Shown piece after piece: positions 17,639 through 26,311 of a stretch of 64,000 nt of DNA. The stretch's first letter is position 1; every line of letters starts with the position of its first letter. The DNA comes from Streptomyces spongiicola (GTDB taxonomy: Bacteria; Actinomycetota; Actinomycetes; Streptomycetales; Streptomycetaceae). The notes below the pieces were generated by a model, which worked only from the letters and a program-made list of their open reading frames with translations, did not search any database and was not told where the DNA came from. The position numbers and the translations under genes are program-made. The stretch lies in NCBI RefSeq assembly GCF_003122365.1, contig NZ_CP029254.1:1751001-1815000 (forward strand). The letters run 5' to 3'.

Positions 17639-18981
17639 CCGGGACCGTGATCCCGCTGTTCGACCCCGGTGCGGAGGCCGCCCGTGCCACCGCCGCCATC
17701 CTGGAGGACACCCTCGGCGGTGATGCGCGCGGTGTCGTCGTGGACTCGCCTCCGGGTGCGGGGAAGTCCACGCTCGTGGTGCGGGCGGCACTGGAACTCG
17801 CCGCGGCCGGGCGCCCGTTGATGGTCGTGGCGCAGACCAACGCGCAGGTGGACGATCTGGTGGTGCGGCTGGCGGAGAAGGAGCCGGGGCTGCCGGTCGG
17901 CCGGCTGCACAGCAACGACGCGGACCCGTACGACAAGGCGCTCGACGAACTGCCCGCGGTGAGGAAGTCGGCGAAGGCCGGCGATCTCGCCGGGCTGGAC
18001 GTGGTGATCTCGACGGCCGCGAAGTGGGCGCACGTCAAGGACGTGGAACCCTGGCGGCACGCCATCGTGGACGAGGCCTACCAGATGCGGTCGGACGCGC
18101 TGCTCGCCGTGGCCGGGCTGTTCGAGAGGGCGCTGTTCGTCGGGGACCCGGGGCAGCTCGACCCGTTCTCCGTGGTCGGGGCCGGGCAGTGGGCGGGGCT
18201 GTCGTACGACCCGTCGGCGAGCGCGGTGTCCACGCTACTCGCCCACAACCCGCGGCTGCCGCAGCACCGGCTGCCCGTGTCCTGGCGGCTGCCTGCGTCG
18301 GCCGCGCCGCTGGTCTCCGCCGCGTTCTACCCGTACACGCCCTTCCGCAGCGGTACGGGCCCGGACGACCGGCGCCTGACGTTCGGGGTCCGCTCGGACG
18401 GCTCGGGGCCCGACCGGGTGCTGGACGAGGCGGCCGAGTCCGGCTGGGGTCTGCTGGAGCTTCCGGCCCGGCACACCCCGCGCACGGACCCGGAGGCGGT
18501 GCGGGCGGTGGCCCAGGTGGTCCGGCGGCTGCTGGACCGCGGAGGCACGTCGGTCTCGGAGCGCTCCGCGGACCCGGTGCCGCTGACCGCGGACCGGGTC
18601 GCCGTCGGCACGGCCCACCGCGACCAGGCCGCCGCCGTGCGGTCGGCGCTCGCGGAGCGGGGCGTCGCAGGTGTGACGGTCGACACCGCCAACCGGCTCC
18701 AGGGCAGGGAGTTCGACGTCACGGTCGTGCTGCACCCCTTGTCGGGACGCCCGGACGCGACGGCCTTCCACCTCGAGACCGGCCGCCTCTGCGTGCTGGC
18801 CTCCCGCCACCGCCACGCCTGCGTCGTGGTGTGCCGGGCGGGTGTCGCCGGGCTACTGGACGAGCACCCGTCCACGGAGCCGGTGCAGCTCGGCGTCACC
18901 ATGAAGTTCCCGGACGGCTGGGAGGCGAACCACGCGGTGCTCTCTCACCTGGAGGAGCACCGGGTGAGCTGGGCTCTGTAG
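17635..18981 (+). CDS. superfamily 1 helicase/ATPase (Upf1/Dna2-like motor)
   Basis: 448 residues: Walker A PPGAGKST (39-46), a Q-rich motif Ia region (VVAQTNAQVDDLVVRL), Walker B VDEAYQM (145-151; DEAx instead of the usual DEAS/Q), motif III VGDPGQLDPF, motif V region DTANRLQGREFDVTVV and a motif VI-like VLASRHRHACVVV, where the usual TRA is SRH. It is smaller than UvrD or RecB helicases and resembles the motor part of Dna2/Upf1-like enzymes. The GTG start overlaps the previous stop by GTGA and has GGAGG upstream. Role with the nuclease in DNA end processing, repair or phage defence is inference. Confidence 0.88.
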   Translation: MTGTVIPLFDPGAEAARATAAILEDTLGGDARGVVVDSPPGAGKSTLVVRAALELAAAGRPLMVVAQTNAQVDDLVVRLAEKEPGLPVGRLHSNDADPYDKALDELPAVRKSAKAGDLAGLDVVISTAAKWAHVKDVEPWRHAIVDEAYQMRSDALLAVAGLFERALFVGDPGQLDPFSVVGAGQWAGLSYDPSASAVSTLLAHNPRLPQHRLPVSWRLPASAAPLVSAAFYPYTPFRSGTGPDDRRLTFGVRSDGSGPDRVLDEAAESGWGLLELPARHTPRTDPEAVRAVAQVVRRLLDRGGTSVSERSADPVPLTADRVAVGTAHRDQAAAVRSALAERGVAGVTVDTANRLQGREFDVTVVLHPLSGRPDATAFHLETGRLCVLASRHRHACVVVCRAGVAGLLDEHPSTEPVQLGVTMKFPDGWEANHAVLSHLEEHRVSWAL

Positions 18982-19096
18982 CGGGAGCCCGGAGCCGGTC
19001 CCCGGTACCGGGCGGAGGGGTCGTGCCGCCGGCCGGTTGCCCTCTTGTGCGGGGCGGGACAATGGGGTGGTCCGGAAGCACGAGGAGGAGACGCGC

Positions 19097-19456
19097 ATGG
19101 CGGAGTCGTCGGGGCGGAGCGAGCGGCGGGTACGGCCTTCGCCGCTGCTCTTCGAGCCTGCGGAGGTCGCCTCCGATCCGGAGCACTTCTTCGATCTGGA
19201 GTCGATCGAGGACCCCCGGGAGCTGCTCTCCCGTGCGACGGAACTCACACAGGCGTTCCAGGCCGCGACTGATCGCGCCCTGGAGTACCAGGCGATCGCC
19301 GCCGCGCAACTCGCCGACCCGCGGCGCTTCGACCGGCTGACACCGGCGGAGATCGCGCGCAGGGCCGAATGGAGCGAGGACTACACCAGGCGCATGATCG
19401 ATTTCGGCCGCGATCTGCTGCGTGGTCCGGACCCGAGGCCGGCGCGCCGGCCGTAG
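19097..19456 (+). CDS. small conserved actinobacterial protein
   Basis: 119 residues, no signal peptide. It is acidic and helical, with a segment LTPAEIARRAEWSEDYTRRMIDFGRDLL that looks like a short helix-turn-helix near the C-terminus. The ATG at 19097 follows GAGGAGGAG, a strong ribosome-binding site. It lies 115 bp behind the helicase gene on the same strand, so co-transcription is possible but unproven. Function unknown. Confidence 0.75.
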   Translation: MAESSGRSERRVRPSPLLFEPAEVASDPEHFFDLESIEDPRELLSRATELTQAFQAATDRALEYQAIAAAQLADPRRFDRLTPAEIARRAEWSEDYTRRMIDFGRDLLRGPDPRPARRP

Positions 19457-20214
19457 CAGGGCGGGTGGCGAAAGCAGTTCCGTCCGCCCGCAGGGCGGGG
19501 CCCGAGGCGTCCGGCGAGTGCGGCCACAGGGCGGAGGGCCGTCCTCGCACTGGACGCACCCGGACGCACTCGGGGGCACTCACATGTAATCGGATGACAT
19601 CGGATGAATCCGATGTCGCGGGCCAGGGGCGCCTCCGATACCCGAAGCGCGACGGGGAAACGCGTGCCGGGCTTCGCGGCCGGGAGGGACTCTCACCACA
19701 CGCCCCGCCCCAGCGCCACACGGCGGCGGCAGGCGCGGGGCGCGAGTCCTCGATCGGACCGGTGCGGGACTCTCACACGGGAGGACGCGCGCCTCGGCAC
19801 CATGCCCCTGCACCGGGACACCAGACCTCCGAAACCGCGGAACTACGGGACCCGGCCCCCGGACTCCCGGGACACCGGAACTGCGGGACACAGCACCCCC
19901 GCCGGAACACCGGGACGCAGGGACACAGCACCCCCGGGGGGACACCGGGACACAGCACCCCCGCCGGGACACCGGGACACCGGAACTGCGGGACGCCGGA
20001 ACCGCGGGCATCCTCCGGTGCCGCGGGGGCGCGCCGGCGGTGCCGTGAGGTCCGCCATGGGAGGTGGGGGAAGGTGGGGGCCGACGACCCCTCCGTCATG
20101 CCGCTCGCATATGACCGGGGGAAGCCGGGGCAAGATACCCCTCCAGCGGCCCGCTGTCCCCGATTTCGACAACTCACGGAAACCGGCCCATAACTACGCG
20201 TACACGTAGTCGTC
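19457..20214. other. 758-bp gap with an operator-like palindrome and GC-rich repeats
   Basis: No gene is supported on either strand. At 19596-19617 there is a perfect 10-bp dyad (GACATCGGAT-GA-ATCCGATGTC), preceded by a second ATCGGAT copy. At about 19845-20010 imperfect repeats of GGGACAC(C)GG and CAGCACCCCCGCCGG occur. Just before the next gene lies ACTACG-n6-CGTAGT (20194-20211). Confidence 0.6.
19596..19617. promoter_or_regulatory. 22-bp palindrome, candidate operator
   Basis: GACATCGGAT and ATCCGATGTC are perfect inverted arms separated by GA. Its AT content is higher than its surroundings, typical of a regulator site. The regulated gene is not obvious; the nearest downstream start is 598 bp away. 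Confidence 0.5.
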
Positions 20215-20883
20215 ATGAGCAATCGGCCGCGAGACGACATCAGCGCCGCACCGTGCAGTCCCGACCGCCACGACGAGCGGCGGCGGGAGATCTTCGCCTT
20301 CCTGAGGGAGGACGAACGGCACCGCACCGCCCGGATCACCGCGCCCGGTGCGGACTGGCTGGCGTCCGCCACCGCACATCCGCGGTCCGTGCTGGCCCTG
20401 TGGGAGTCGCGGCCGTCCGCACCGTTGGCCGTGCCCTGCGGCGGGGGCGTCTTCGACGTGGTGAACGTACCCGCGATGTTCGGGCGCCGGATGCTGGACC
20501 GGCTGTGGTCGGAGGGGCCGGGGTCGGGGCCGGCCGCCTACCACCGGGGCCGGATGCTGCTGTTCGCGGCCCCCGGCACGGCCCAGCGGCTGCCGAGCCT
20601 GCTGGAGTGGGAGGAGTGGGGCAGTGCCGTACCGCCCCTGCTCTGTCACGGCACCGGCGACGCGATCACCGTTCCGCCGCTCGCCCCCGCCCCCGCGGGC
20701 GGCGCCGGCCCGCGGTGGATCGTCGCGCCCGACACCCGGCACCCGTGGCTCCCGGGGCCCGAGATCCTGCTCTGGGCCTGCGTGCGGGCGGCCCGCGGCA
20801 CCTCCGCCGCGACGGTCCGGATATCGATTTTTCCTCCCGCCGATCAGGATGCTAAGGTCTACGACGTCAGCAGGCGCCGCTAG
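20215..20883 (+). CDS. conserved hypothetical protein upstream of tRNA-Lys
   Basis: 222 residues, no signal peptide. A distinctive stretch (VPCGGGVFDVVNVPAMFGRRMLDRL; YHRGRMLLFAAPGTA; LLEWEEWGSAVPPLLCHG) resembles the many Streptomyces proteins annotated as bifunctional primase/polymerase-like; I cannot confirm that function and the length is short for an active primase. The stop codon TAG (20881-20883) lies inside the tRNA-Lys gene, a 10-nt overlap, so the tRNA promoter must lie in the 3' end of this gene. An ACTACG-n6-CGTAGT dyad precedes the ATG. Confidence 0.7.
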   Translation: MSNRPRDDISAAPCSPDRHDERRREIFAFLREDERHRTARITAPGADWLASATAHPRSVLALWESRPSAPLAVPCGGGVFDVVNVPAMFGRRMLDRLWSEGPGSGPAAYHRGRMLLFAAPGTAQRLPSLLEWEEWGSAVPPLLCHGTGDAITVPPLAPAPAGGAGPRWIVAPDTRHPWLPGPEILLWACVRAARGTSAATVRISIFPPADQDAKVYDVSRRR

Positions 20884-20947
20884 CTCAGTTGGTTAGAGCA
20901 GCTGACTCTTAATCAGCGGGTCCGGGGTTCGAGTCCCTGGCGGCGCA
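20874..20947 (+). tRNA. tRNA-Lys (anticodon CTT), copy 1
   Basis: A 74-nt cloverleaf: 7-bp acceptor GCGCCGC/GCGGCGC with A discriminator, D arm AGCTCAGTTGGTTAGAGC, anticodon loop CTCTTAA reading CTT (codon AAG, Lys), and T loop TTCGAGT. CCA is not encoded. It is identical to copies at 35346 and 39871. A -10-like TAAGGT lies about 15 bp upstream, within the previous gene. Confidence 0.97.
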
Positions 20948-20953
20948 CAGACG

Positions 20954-20987
20954 GAGAAGGCCTCTCGCGCAAGCGGGGGGCCTTCTC
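20954..20987 (+). terminator. terminator after tRNA-Lys copy 1
   Basis: A 9-bp perfect stem (GAGAAGGCC/GGCCTTCTC) 6 nt after the tRNA. It lies between the tRNA and a convergent protease gene and may serve both strands. Confidence 0.8.
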
Positions 20988-21018
20988 GCCGTCCGTCGAC
21001 AGGTCCGCGCGTCGCCGT

Positions 21019-22275
21019 TCACGGCACTGTCGTGATCTTGACCGTCCATGCTCCCGCCCGGGTGCGGTCCGCCACCTCGACTCGCACCCGGTCACCCGGG
21101 ACGGTGAAGGACTCCCCCACGCCGAGCGGGGCGTCCGCCAGCTGCGGGTAGACCGAGCGGTCCCAGCAGGCCCCGCTCCCGGGATGGGTGTCGATCACCT
21201 CGACGGGGCCGGCGCCGGACGCCTCCTCGTTCCTCACCCGGTAGAGCAGCACGCCCTCCCTGCAGGTGTCCCGGTCGTTGCCCGTGGCGCCGCGCGCCTC
21301 GATGGCCAGCGCGCTGTTCCGCCCGGTCCTGACGACCGCGAGTCTGGTGCCCTCGGGGCGCCCCGGGGCCCGGGCGGCCGCCAGCGGCTCCAGTTCGAGC
21401 ACCCGGTCGGCGGGGCCGGTGACGCACCGGACCTGGCTCTCGTCCAGCCATCCCAGCTTCCACTTGTGCCAGCCGAGGAGTTCCGGGGCGAGCCCGAACT
21501 GGCTGCCCATCACGTCCCAGTCCCCCACATGGGTGTCCCAGTCGCCCTTGCCGTCGGTGGGCCGGTGGTAGAGGTCCGGCAGGTCGAAGACGTGCCCGGT
21601 CTCGTGTGCCAGGACATGGCGGTCGGGTGGGTGGCGTTCGAAGACCGTGACGGCGCGCTTCAGCTCGACACCGTCCGCCTTCGTCTCCTGCTCGAAATTG
21701 ACCACCTTCGTCGCGTCGGAGTCCACCCCGGGGGCGTCCGGGTCGGCGACCAGATAGACGACGTCGTAGCGGGAGAAGTCCACGGCGGGGTCGGCGACGG
21801 AGACCGCGTCCCGCAGGTACGCGGCCCGGCGCCCGGCGTCCCAGTCCCGCTTTATGCGGTACTCGGTCGACGCCCTCGGCATCCGGATCCACCGGCGCAC
21901 GGGGTGCGGGCGGAGCAGGAACCTCCCGTACGAGGCGTTGCGGAAGAAGTCGCTGGTCGCGGGGAAGTGGTCGGCGAACAGGTCGTCCGGCGCCGTCAGG
22001 GGGGCGGAGTCCGGGAAGGACAGGAAGACCATGACGGCGTCGACGGCCCGGTCGGGCCGCGGGTAGGCGGAGTTCCAGCTGTCCAGCCCCAGCGAGTGGT
22101 GCGCCTCGGTCCGGGGCAGTGCGCAGCCGCGGGGTGAGGGGTCGGCGGAGGCGGGGCCCGCGGCGAGGGTGGTCGCGGCCAGGGCCACCAGGGAGGTGAA
22201 CACCGCTGCGCCGGCGCGCAGGCTCGGCCGCTCCACTCCTTTGGGTGAATCCTCCAGCGTCTGCTGACCCTCCAC
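21019..22275 (-). CDS. secreted M6-family-like metalloprotease
   Basis: About 418 residues: an export signal (GAAVFTSLVALAATTLAAGPASA) and a zinc motif HETGH at 224-228 followed by LPDLYHRP, as in the M6 (immune-inhibitor-A-like) family. GDWDVMGS also fits the family; the Met turn is plausible. GTG 22275 is chosen because GGAGG lies 5 nt upstream; ATG 22305 and GTG 22341 are longer alternatives with weak ribosome-binding sites. The protein is shorter than InhA and lacks the usual additional C-terminal domains. It probably degrades proteins outside the cell; substrate unknown. Confidence 0.85.
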   Translation of the reverse strand: MEGQQTLEDSPKGVERPSLRAGAAVFTSLVALAATTLAAGPASADPSPRGCALPRTEAHHSLGLDSWNSAYPRPDRAVDAVMVFLSFPDSAPLTAPDDLFADHFPATSDFFRNASYGRFLLRPHPVRRWIRMPRASTEYRIKRDWDAGRRAAYLRDAVSVADPAVDFSRYDVVYLVADPDAPGVDSDATKVVNFEQETKADGVELKRAVTVFERHPPDRHVLAHETGHVFDLPDLYHRPTDGKGDWDTHVGDWDVMGSQFGLAPELLGWHKWKLGWLDESQVRCVTGPADRVLELEPLAAARAPGRPEGTRLAVVRTGRNSALAIEARGATGNDRDTCREGVLLYRVRNEEASGAGPVEVIDTHPGSGACWDRSVYPQLADAPLGVGESFTVPGDRVRVEVADRTRAGAWTVKITTVP

Positions 22276-22383
22276 GTGGACCTCCGGCTGCGGAATGCGG
22301 GGCATCCAACCCAGCTTGTGCGTTTTTATGATGATTCGCACTGTTCCGCTGCACCGGTCGGGTGAGCAGCCTCCGACACCCCG

Positions 22384-22412
22384 GTGATCGGCAGAAAGTC
22401 ACAACCGGTCAC
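22384..22412. promoter_or_regulatory. possible BldD-type site upstream of the GGDEF/EAL gene
   Basis: Half-sites GTGA (22384-22387) and TCAC (22399-22402) form an inverted pair 11 bp apart, and a second TCAC follows at 22409. BldD sites combine AGTGA/TCACT-like half-sites, and cdgA is a known BldD target in S. coelicolor. The match here is partial, so this is a candidate only. Confidence 0.35.
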
Positions 22413-22590
22413 GAGAGTCCCGGCCCGGTCTCCGCCCGCGCAGAAACGATCGGGCTGGACCTTCCGGCACCTCTGACCGCCGCCCGGACGCTGGAACGGC
22501 CACCCGGCCAGCCTCTATGATCGGCACACTTTCCCGGATTTCCGGCCCTGGACCGGGCCGAACGACACGACTGCACTGCGGGAGCGAGCG

Positions 22591-24477
22591 GTGAGCGCAC
22601 ACACGGAAGGACGGGGCCCCGCGACCGTCGCGGCACCCGGGGGCGCCCATCCACCGGTCACGGACAGTCAGCAACCGGCGGCCCCGTCCGGCCCCGCGGA
22701 GTCCGGCCGATCCCACCGCCGGGCCGACCGGACTCCGCGGGGCCGGACGGCCGGGAAGCAACTCGCCGACTACCGCGCCGCGTTCAACGCCTCGCAACTC
22801 GCCATGGCCCTCGTCGACCACGAGGGCCTCGTCGTATCCGCGAACGACGCTCTCGCCGCACTCCTCGGCGCCGAACCGGACGCCCTCCGCTCGCGGCCCG
22901 CCGCCGACCTCGTCGACCTCGCCGCGGACGGCCGCTCCCTGCTCGCCTACGGCGAGGTGCTGAACGGGCGGAGTCCGCGCCTCAGCTGCACCCGGCGCCT
23001 CGAACACGCGGACGGGCACCCCGTCTGGGCCGAGGTGACGGTCGCTCCCGTCCCCGGTGGCCGCCGGCTGCTGCTCTCGGTCGCCGACATCACCGACCGC
23101 CGCGAACTCCAGGCGGGACTGCGGCATCTCCAGATGCACGACCCGGTGACCCGCCTGCCCAACCGGGCCCTGTTCTTCGAACGGCTCAGCGGCGCGCTCG
23201 AATCCTCCTCGTACGAGCACGGCGGCACGGGCCGCATCGGCTTGTGCTACCTCGACCTCGACGGCTTCAAGGCGGTCAACGACACCCTCGGCCACCGCAT
23301 GGGCGACCGGCTGCTCACCGCGGTGGCCTCCCGGCTGACCGAGTGCGCGGACCGGGACGGCCGGGCCCGCGGCGGCACCCGTCTGGTGGCCCGGCTCGGC
23401 GGTGACGAGTTCGCCGTCCTGGTCGAGGACTCCACCGGCACTGAGCAACTCGCCGATCTGGCCCGGTCCCTGCTGGCCGCGCTCCAGCAGCCGTTCGACC
23501 TGTCGGGGCAGCGGTTGTCCGTCTCCGCGTCGATCGGAGTGGTGGAGCGCGCGGCGGACGGCACCACCGCGACCGGGCTCATGCAGGACGCGGACACGAC
23601 GCTGTACTGGGCGAAGGCGGACGGCAAGGCCCGCTGGACGTTCTTCGACCCGGAGCGCAACGCCCACCGGATGACCCGTCAGGCCCTCTCGTCCACACTC
23701 AGACCGGCGGTGGACCGCGAGGAGTTCACGCTCGAGTACCAGCCTCTGGTGTGCATGGCGGACGGCGCGGTCCGGGGCGTGGAGGCGCTGGTGCGCTGGC
23801 AGCACCCCCAGTTCGGCGCACTCGCGCCGAATCGGTTCATCGGCATCGCCGAGGAGGACGGGTCGATCGTCCAGCTCGGCCGCTGGATCCTGCGCACCGC
23901 CTGCCGGCAGGCCCGCACATGGGAACTCGGGCACCCGGCGGACGAGCCCCTCTTCGTCAGCGTCAACGTCGCCGTGCGCCAGCTGTGGGACTCCGACCTG
24001 GTCGCCGACGTGGCCGGGATCCTCCACGAGACCGGCCTCGCACCGCACCTGCTGCAACTGGAACTCACCGAGTCCGCGGTGATGGGCTCGGCGGGACGCC
24101 CGCTGCGGGTGCTCCAGGCGCTGAGCGACATGGGCGTACGGATCGCGATCGACGACTTCGGGACGGGCTACTCCAACCTCGCCTATCTCAGCCGCCTACC
24201 GGTGTCCGTGCTGAAGCTCGACGGATCGTTCGTCCGCGGCTTCCGCTACGACGACGGGACGCACCCGAACCCCGCCGACGAGACGATCGTCGAGGCCATG
24301 GTCGAGCTGGCCCACCGGCTCGGCCTGACGGTCACCGCCGAGTGCGTCGAGACCTCGGGCCAGGCGGAACGGCTGCGCCGCATCGGCTGCGACACGGGCC
24401 AGGGCTGGCTCTACTCGCGCGCGGTGGCGCCGGACCGGATCGCCGGGATGATCGGGACCAGTCCGCTCGCCATCTGA
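22591..24477 (+). CDS. cdgA: PAS-GGDEF-EAL cyclic-di-GMP enzyme, CdgA-like
   Basis: 628 residues, no membrane segments: a low-complexity N-terminus (1-55), a PAS domain (about 60-170), a GGDEF domain with intact GGDEF at 270-274, and an EAL domain with EALVRW from 398, ELTES, IDDFGTG, KLDGSF and AECVE motifs. Both active sites look complete, so synthesis and breakdown of c-di-GMP are both possible. No RxxD inhibitory site precedes GGDEF. The GTG start has GGGAG upstream. Position in the chromosome and architecture fit CdgA, a BldD-controlled protein linked to development; orthology is inferred. A 23-bp inverted repeat lies in the N-terminal coding part. Confidence 0.85.
   Translation: MSAHTEGRGPATVAAPGGAHPPVTDSQQPAAPSGPAESGRSHRRADRTPRGRTAGKQLADYRAAFNASQLAMALVDHEGLVVSANDALAALLGAEPDALRSRPAADLVDLAADGRSLLAYGEVLNGRSPRLSCTRRLEHADGHPVWAEVTVAPVPGGRRLLLSVADITDRRELQAGLRHLQMHDPVTRLPNRALFFERLSGALESSSYEHGGTGRIGLCYLDLDGFKAVNDTLGHRMGDRLLTAVASRLTECADRDGRARGGTRLVARLGGDEFAVLVEDSTGTEQLADLARSLLAALQQPFDLSGQRLSVSASIGVVERAADGTTATGLMQDADTTLYWAKADGKARWTFFDPERNAHRMTRQALSSTLRPAVDREEFTLEYQPLVCMADGAVRGVEALVRWQHPQFGALAPNRFIGIAEEDGSIVQLGRWILRTACRQARTWELGHPADEPLFVSVNVAVRQLWDSDLVADVAGILHETGLAPHLLQLELTESAVMGSAGRPLRVLQALSDMGVRIAIDDFGTGYSNLAYLSRLPVSVLKLDGSFVRGFRYDDGTHPNPADETIVEAMVELAHRLGLTVTAECVETSGQAERLRRIGCDTGQGWLYSRAVAPDRIAGMIGTSPLAI
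22684..22750. repeat. 23-bp perfect inverted repeat inside the cdgA-like coding sequence
   Basis: Arms 22684-22706 and 22728-22750 are perfectly complementary (core CGGCCCCGCGGAGTCCGG), with a 21-nt loop. The hairpin starts 94 nt after the start codon, in the low-complexity N-terminal region before the PAS domain. Its predicted stability is very high because it is nearly all G and C. Confidence 0.95.
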
Positions 24478-24487
24478 CGCCCGGCGC

Positions 24488-24522
24488 GGTGCGGGGGGCG
24501 CGGCGGCCGCGCCCCGCGCACC
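24488..24522 (+). terminator. terminator after cdgA-like gene
   Basis: A 16-bp stem with one mismatch (GGTGCGGGGGGCGCGG / CCGCGCCCCGCGCACC) and loop CGG, starting 10 nt after the stop codon. Confidence 0.7.
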
Positions 24523-25091
24523 GGGTCCGCCGCGAACCGCGCCCCTTCGGCTCCCGTTCGGCGCTCCCGCTCGACCACCCGCCCCGCCCCGGCCCCGCCT
24601 GCCGAGTGGCCGCGGACGCGGGAGGGCCGATGAGGGGCGCCTGGTGTGCGAACACCGGGCGCGGCGCGCGAGGCCGCACGCCGAGGAGGCCGCACGCCGA
24701 GGCGGTGGCCGCCGGACCGGTCCACCCGATGGACGAACCCACCCGATGGACGAACCCACCGGGGAGCGGCACGGCAGGCACGCCCCGCCTCCCTCCGGGC
24801 AGGGGGCACCTCACCACCCGTGGTCCGCCGTGCCGACCAGGCGGCACCACGAGGACCATGGCACCAGCCGGGCAGCACCACCGGCGGTCCGCCGTGCCGA
24901 CCAGGCGGCACCACCCGCGGGCCGCGGCCTTGGCCCCATCCTCCGCACATGGGGGAAGAGGTCGATTGCCGACTGGCGGCGAGGACGATATCTCACGATG
25001 TGGACGCCATGCCGGAGGGTGAAACCAGCCCATAGTTGGGCGAATGGTGCATTCGATCTTCACTCGTCCGAGTTACGTGCGGAGGACGGGC
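24523..25091. repeat. gap with 29-bp direct repeats and two small dyads
   Basis: No gene is supported. A 29-bp sequence (core CCGCCGTGCCGACCAGGCGG) occurs exactly at 24822-24850 and 24886-24914. CCCACCCGATGGACGAAC-type duplications lie near 24725-24760. At 25028-25055 two adjacent hairpins (GCCCA-TAGT-TGGGC and CGAATG-GTG-CATTCG) follow the 3' end of the minus-strand oxidoreductase gene and could end its transcript. Confidence 0.7.
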
Positions 25092-26252
25092 CTAGCCGGG
25101 CAGCCCGTACGCGTCCGCGATCAGCTCGTAGGAGCGCAGCCGGGCCCCGCCGCCGTGTGCGCTGGCCGTGATCATCAACTCGTCGGCCCCGGTGCGCTTC
25201 TGCAGTTCGTCGAGGCCGGCGCGCACCTCGTCGGGCGTGCCGTGGACGATGTCGGCCAGCCGGCCTGCCACGAACTCCCGCTCCATCGGGCCCAAGTCGT
25301 ACGCCTCGGCCTCCTCGGGCGTCGGGATCAGCCCCGGCCGCCCCGTGGTCAGCAGCAGCATCGCCAGGGCGCCGGTCATCACCTGGCGGCGTGCCTCGCG
25401 GGCGTCGTCCGAGGCGAGCGCGGCGACCCCGATCAGGGCGTAGGGCGCGTCCAGGACCGGCGAGGGGCGGAAGGAGTCCCGGTACAGGTCGAGCGCGGGA
25501 ACGGTGTTGCGTGCCGCGAAGTGGTGGGCGAAGGCGAACGGCAGACCGAGCGTCCCGGCGAGCCGCGCGCTGAAGCCGGAGGAGCCGAGCAGCCAGACGG
25601 GGGGCCGGGCGGCGGACTGGACCCCGCCGGGAGCGGTGGCCTGCACCGGGCCGGGGACGGCGTGGATCCGCGCGTACGGGTGCCCGTCCGGGAAGTCGTC
25701 GTCGAGGAAGCGGGTCAGTTCGGCGAGCTGCTCGGGGAAGTCGTCGGCGCCGGCTCCCCCGGCCACGGGGGACCCCGGCCGGTCGGTGCGGCGCAGCGCG
25801 GCCGCGGTGGCGCCGTCGGTCCCGGGGGCGCGTCCGAGGCCCAGGTCGACCCGCCCCGGCGCCAGGGCCTCCAGGGTGCCGAACTGCTCGGCGATCACGA
25901 GCGGGGCGTGGTTGGGCAGCATGACGCCGCCGGAGCCGAGGCGGATGCGCTCGGTGTGGGCGGCGAGATGGGCGAGGATCACGGCCGGGGACGACGAGGC
26001 GACACCGGGCATCGAGTGGTGCTCGGCGACCCAGTGCCGGTGGTAGCCGCGCCGCTCGGCGAGCCGGGCGAGTTCCACGCTGGTACGCAGCGCCCGGCCG
26101 GCGGTGCTGCCGCTGCCGACGGTGACCAGGTCCAGTACCGACAGCGGCACGGGCGCGGCGCCCCGCGCCACTCCCCGGATCCCGTCGGCCGGGCGCGCTG
26201 CTTCCGGTGTGTTCGCGGCGTCCGGGGCCTGCGGTGCGTCCGGTGTGTCCAC
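25092..26252 (-). CDS. luciferase-like (LLM class) flavin-dependent oxidoreductase
   Basis: About 386 residues of a bacterial-luciferase-fold monooxygenase: [20 protein letters not shown] near the N-terminus, [38 protein letters not shown] and the long helical C-terminal half. It should use reduced flavin and O2 on an unknown substrate. GTG 26252 has AGGAGG ten bases upstream. The first ~35 residues are a low-complexity Pro/Ala extension. It is the last gene of a three-gene minus-strand unit behind two racemase-like genes, 59 bp after the nearer one, and may take part in the same pathway. Confidence 0.9.
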   Translation of the reverse strand: MDTPDAPQAPDAANTPEAARPADGIRGVARGAAPVPLSVLDLVTVGSGSTAGRALRTSVELARLAERRGYHRHWVAEHHSMPGVASSSPAVILAHLAAHTERIRLGSGGVMLPNHAPLVIAEQFGTLEALAPGRVDLGLGRAPGTDGATAAALRRTDRPGSPVAGGAGADDFPEQLAELTRFLDDDFPDGHPYARIHAVPGPVQATAPGGVQSAARPPVWLLGSSGFSARLAGTLGLPFAFAHHFAARNTVPALDLYRDSFRPSPVLDAPYALIGVAALASDDAREARRQVMTGALAMLLLTTGRPGLIPTPEEAEAYDLGPMEREFVAGRLADIVHGTPDEVRAGLDELQKRTGADELMITASAHGGGARLRSYELIADAYGLPG

Positions 26253-26311
26253 GAGAGGTGCCTCCTGCGTTGCGGTACGGGTCACCGCCACCAACAGGAG
26301 GCAGTCTCCGG

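Noticed and set aside
15785..17791. Long minus-strand frame opposite the nuclease-helicase operon
   Set aside because: No motif or start signals; the plus strand has coupled genes with catalytic motifs.
20215..20883. Functional primase/polymerase
   Set aside because: Too short and without recognisable catalytic residues; only a general resemblance to proteins so annotated.
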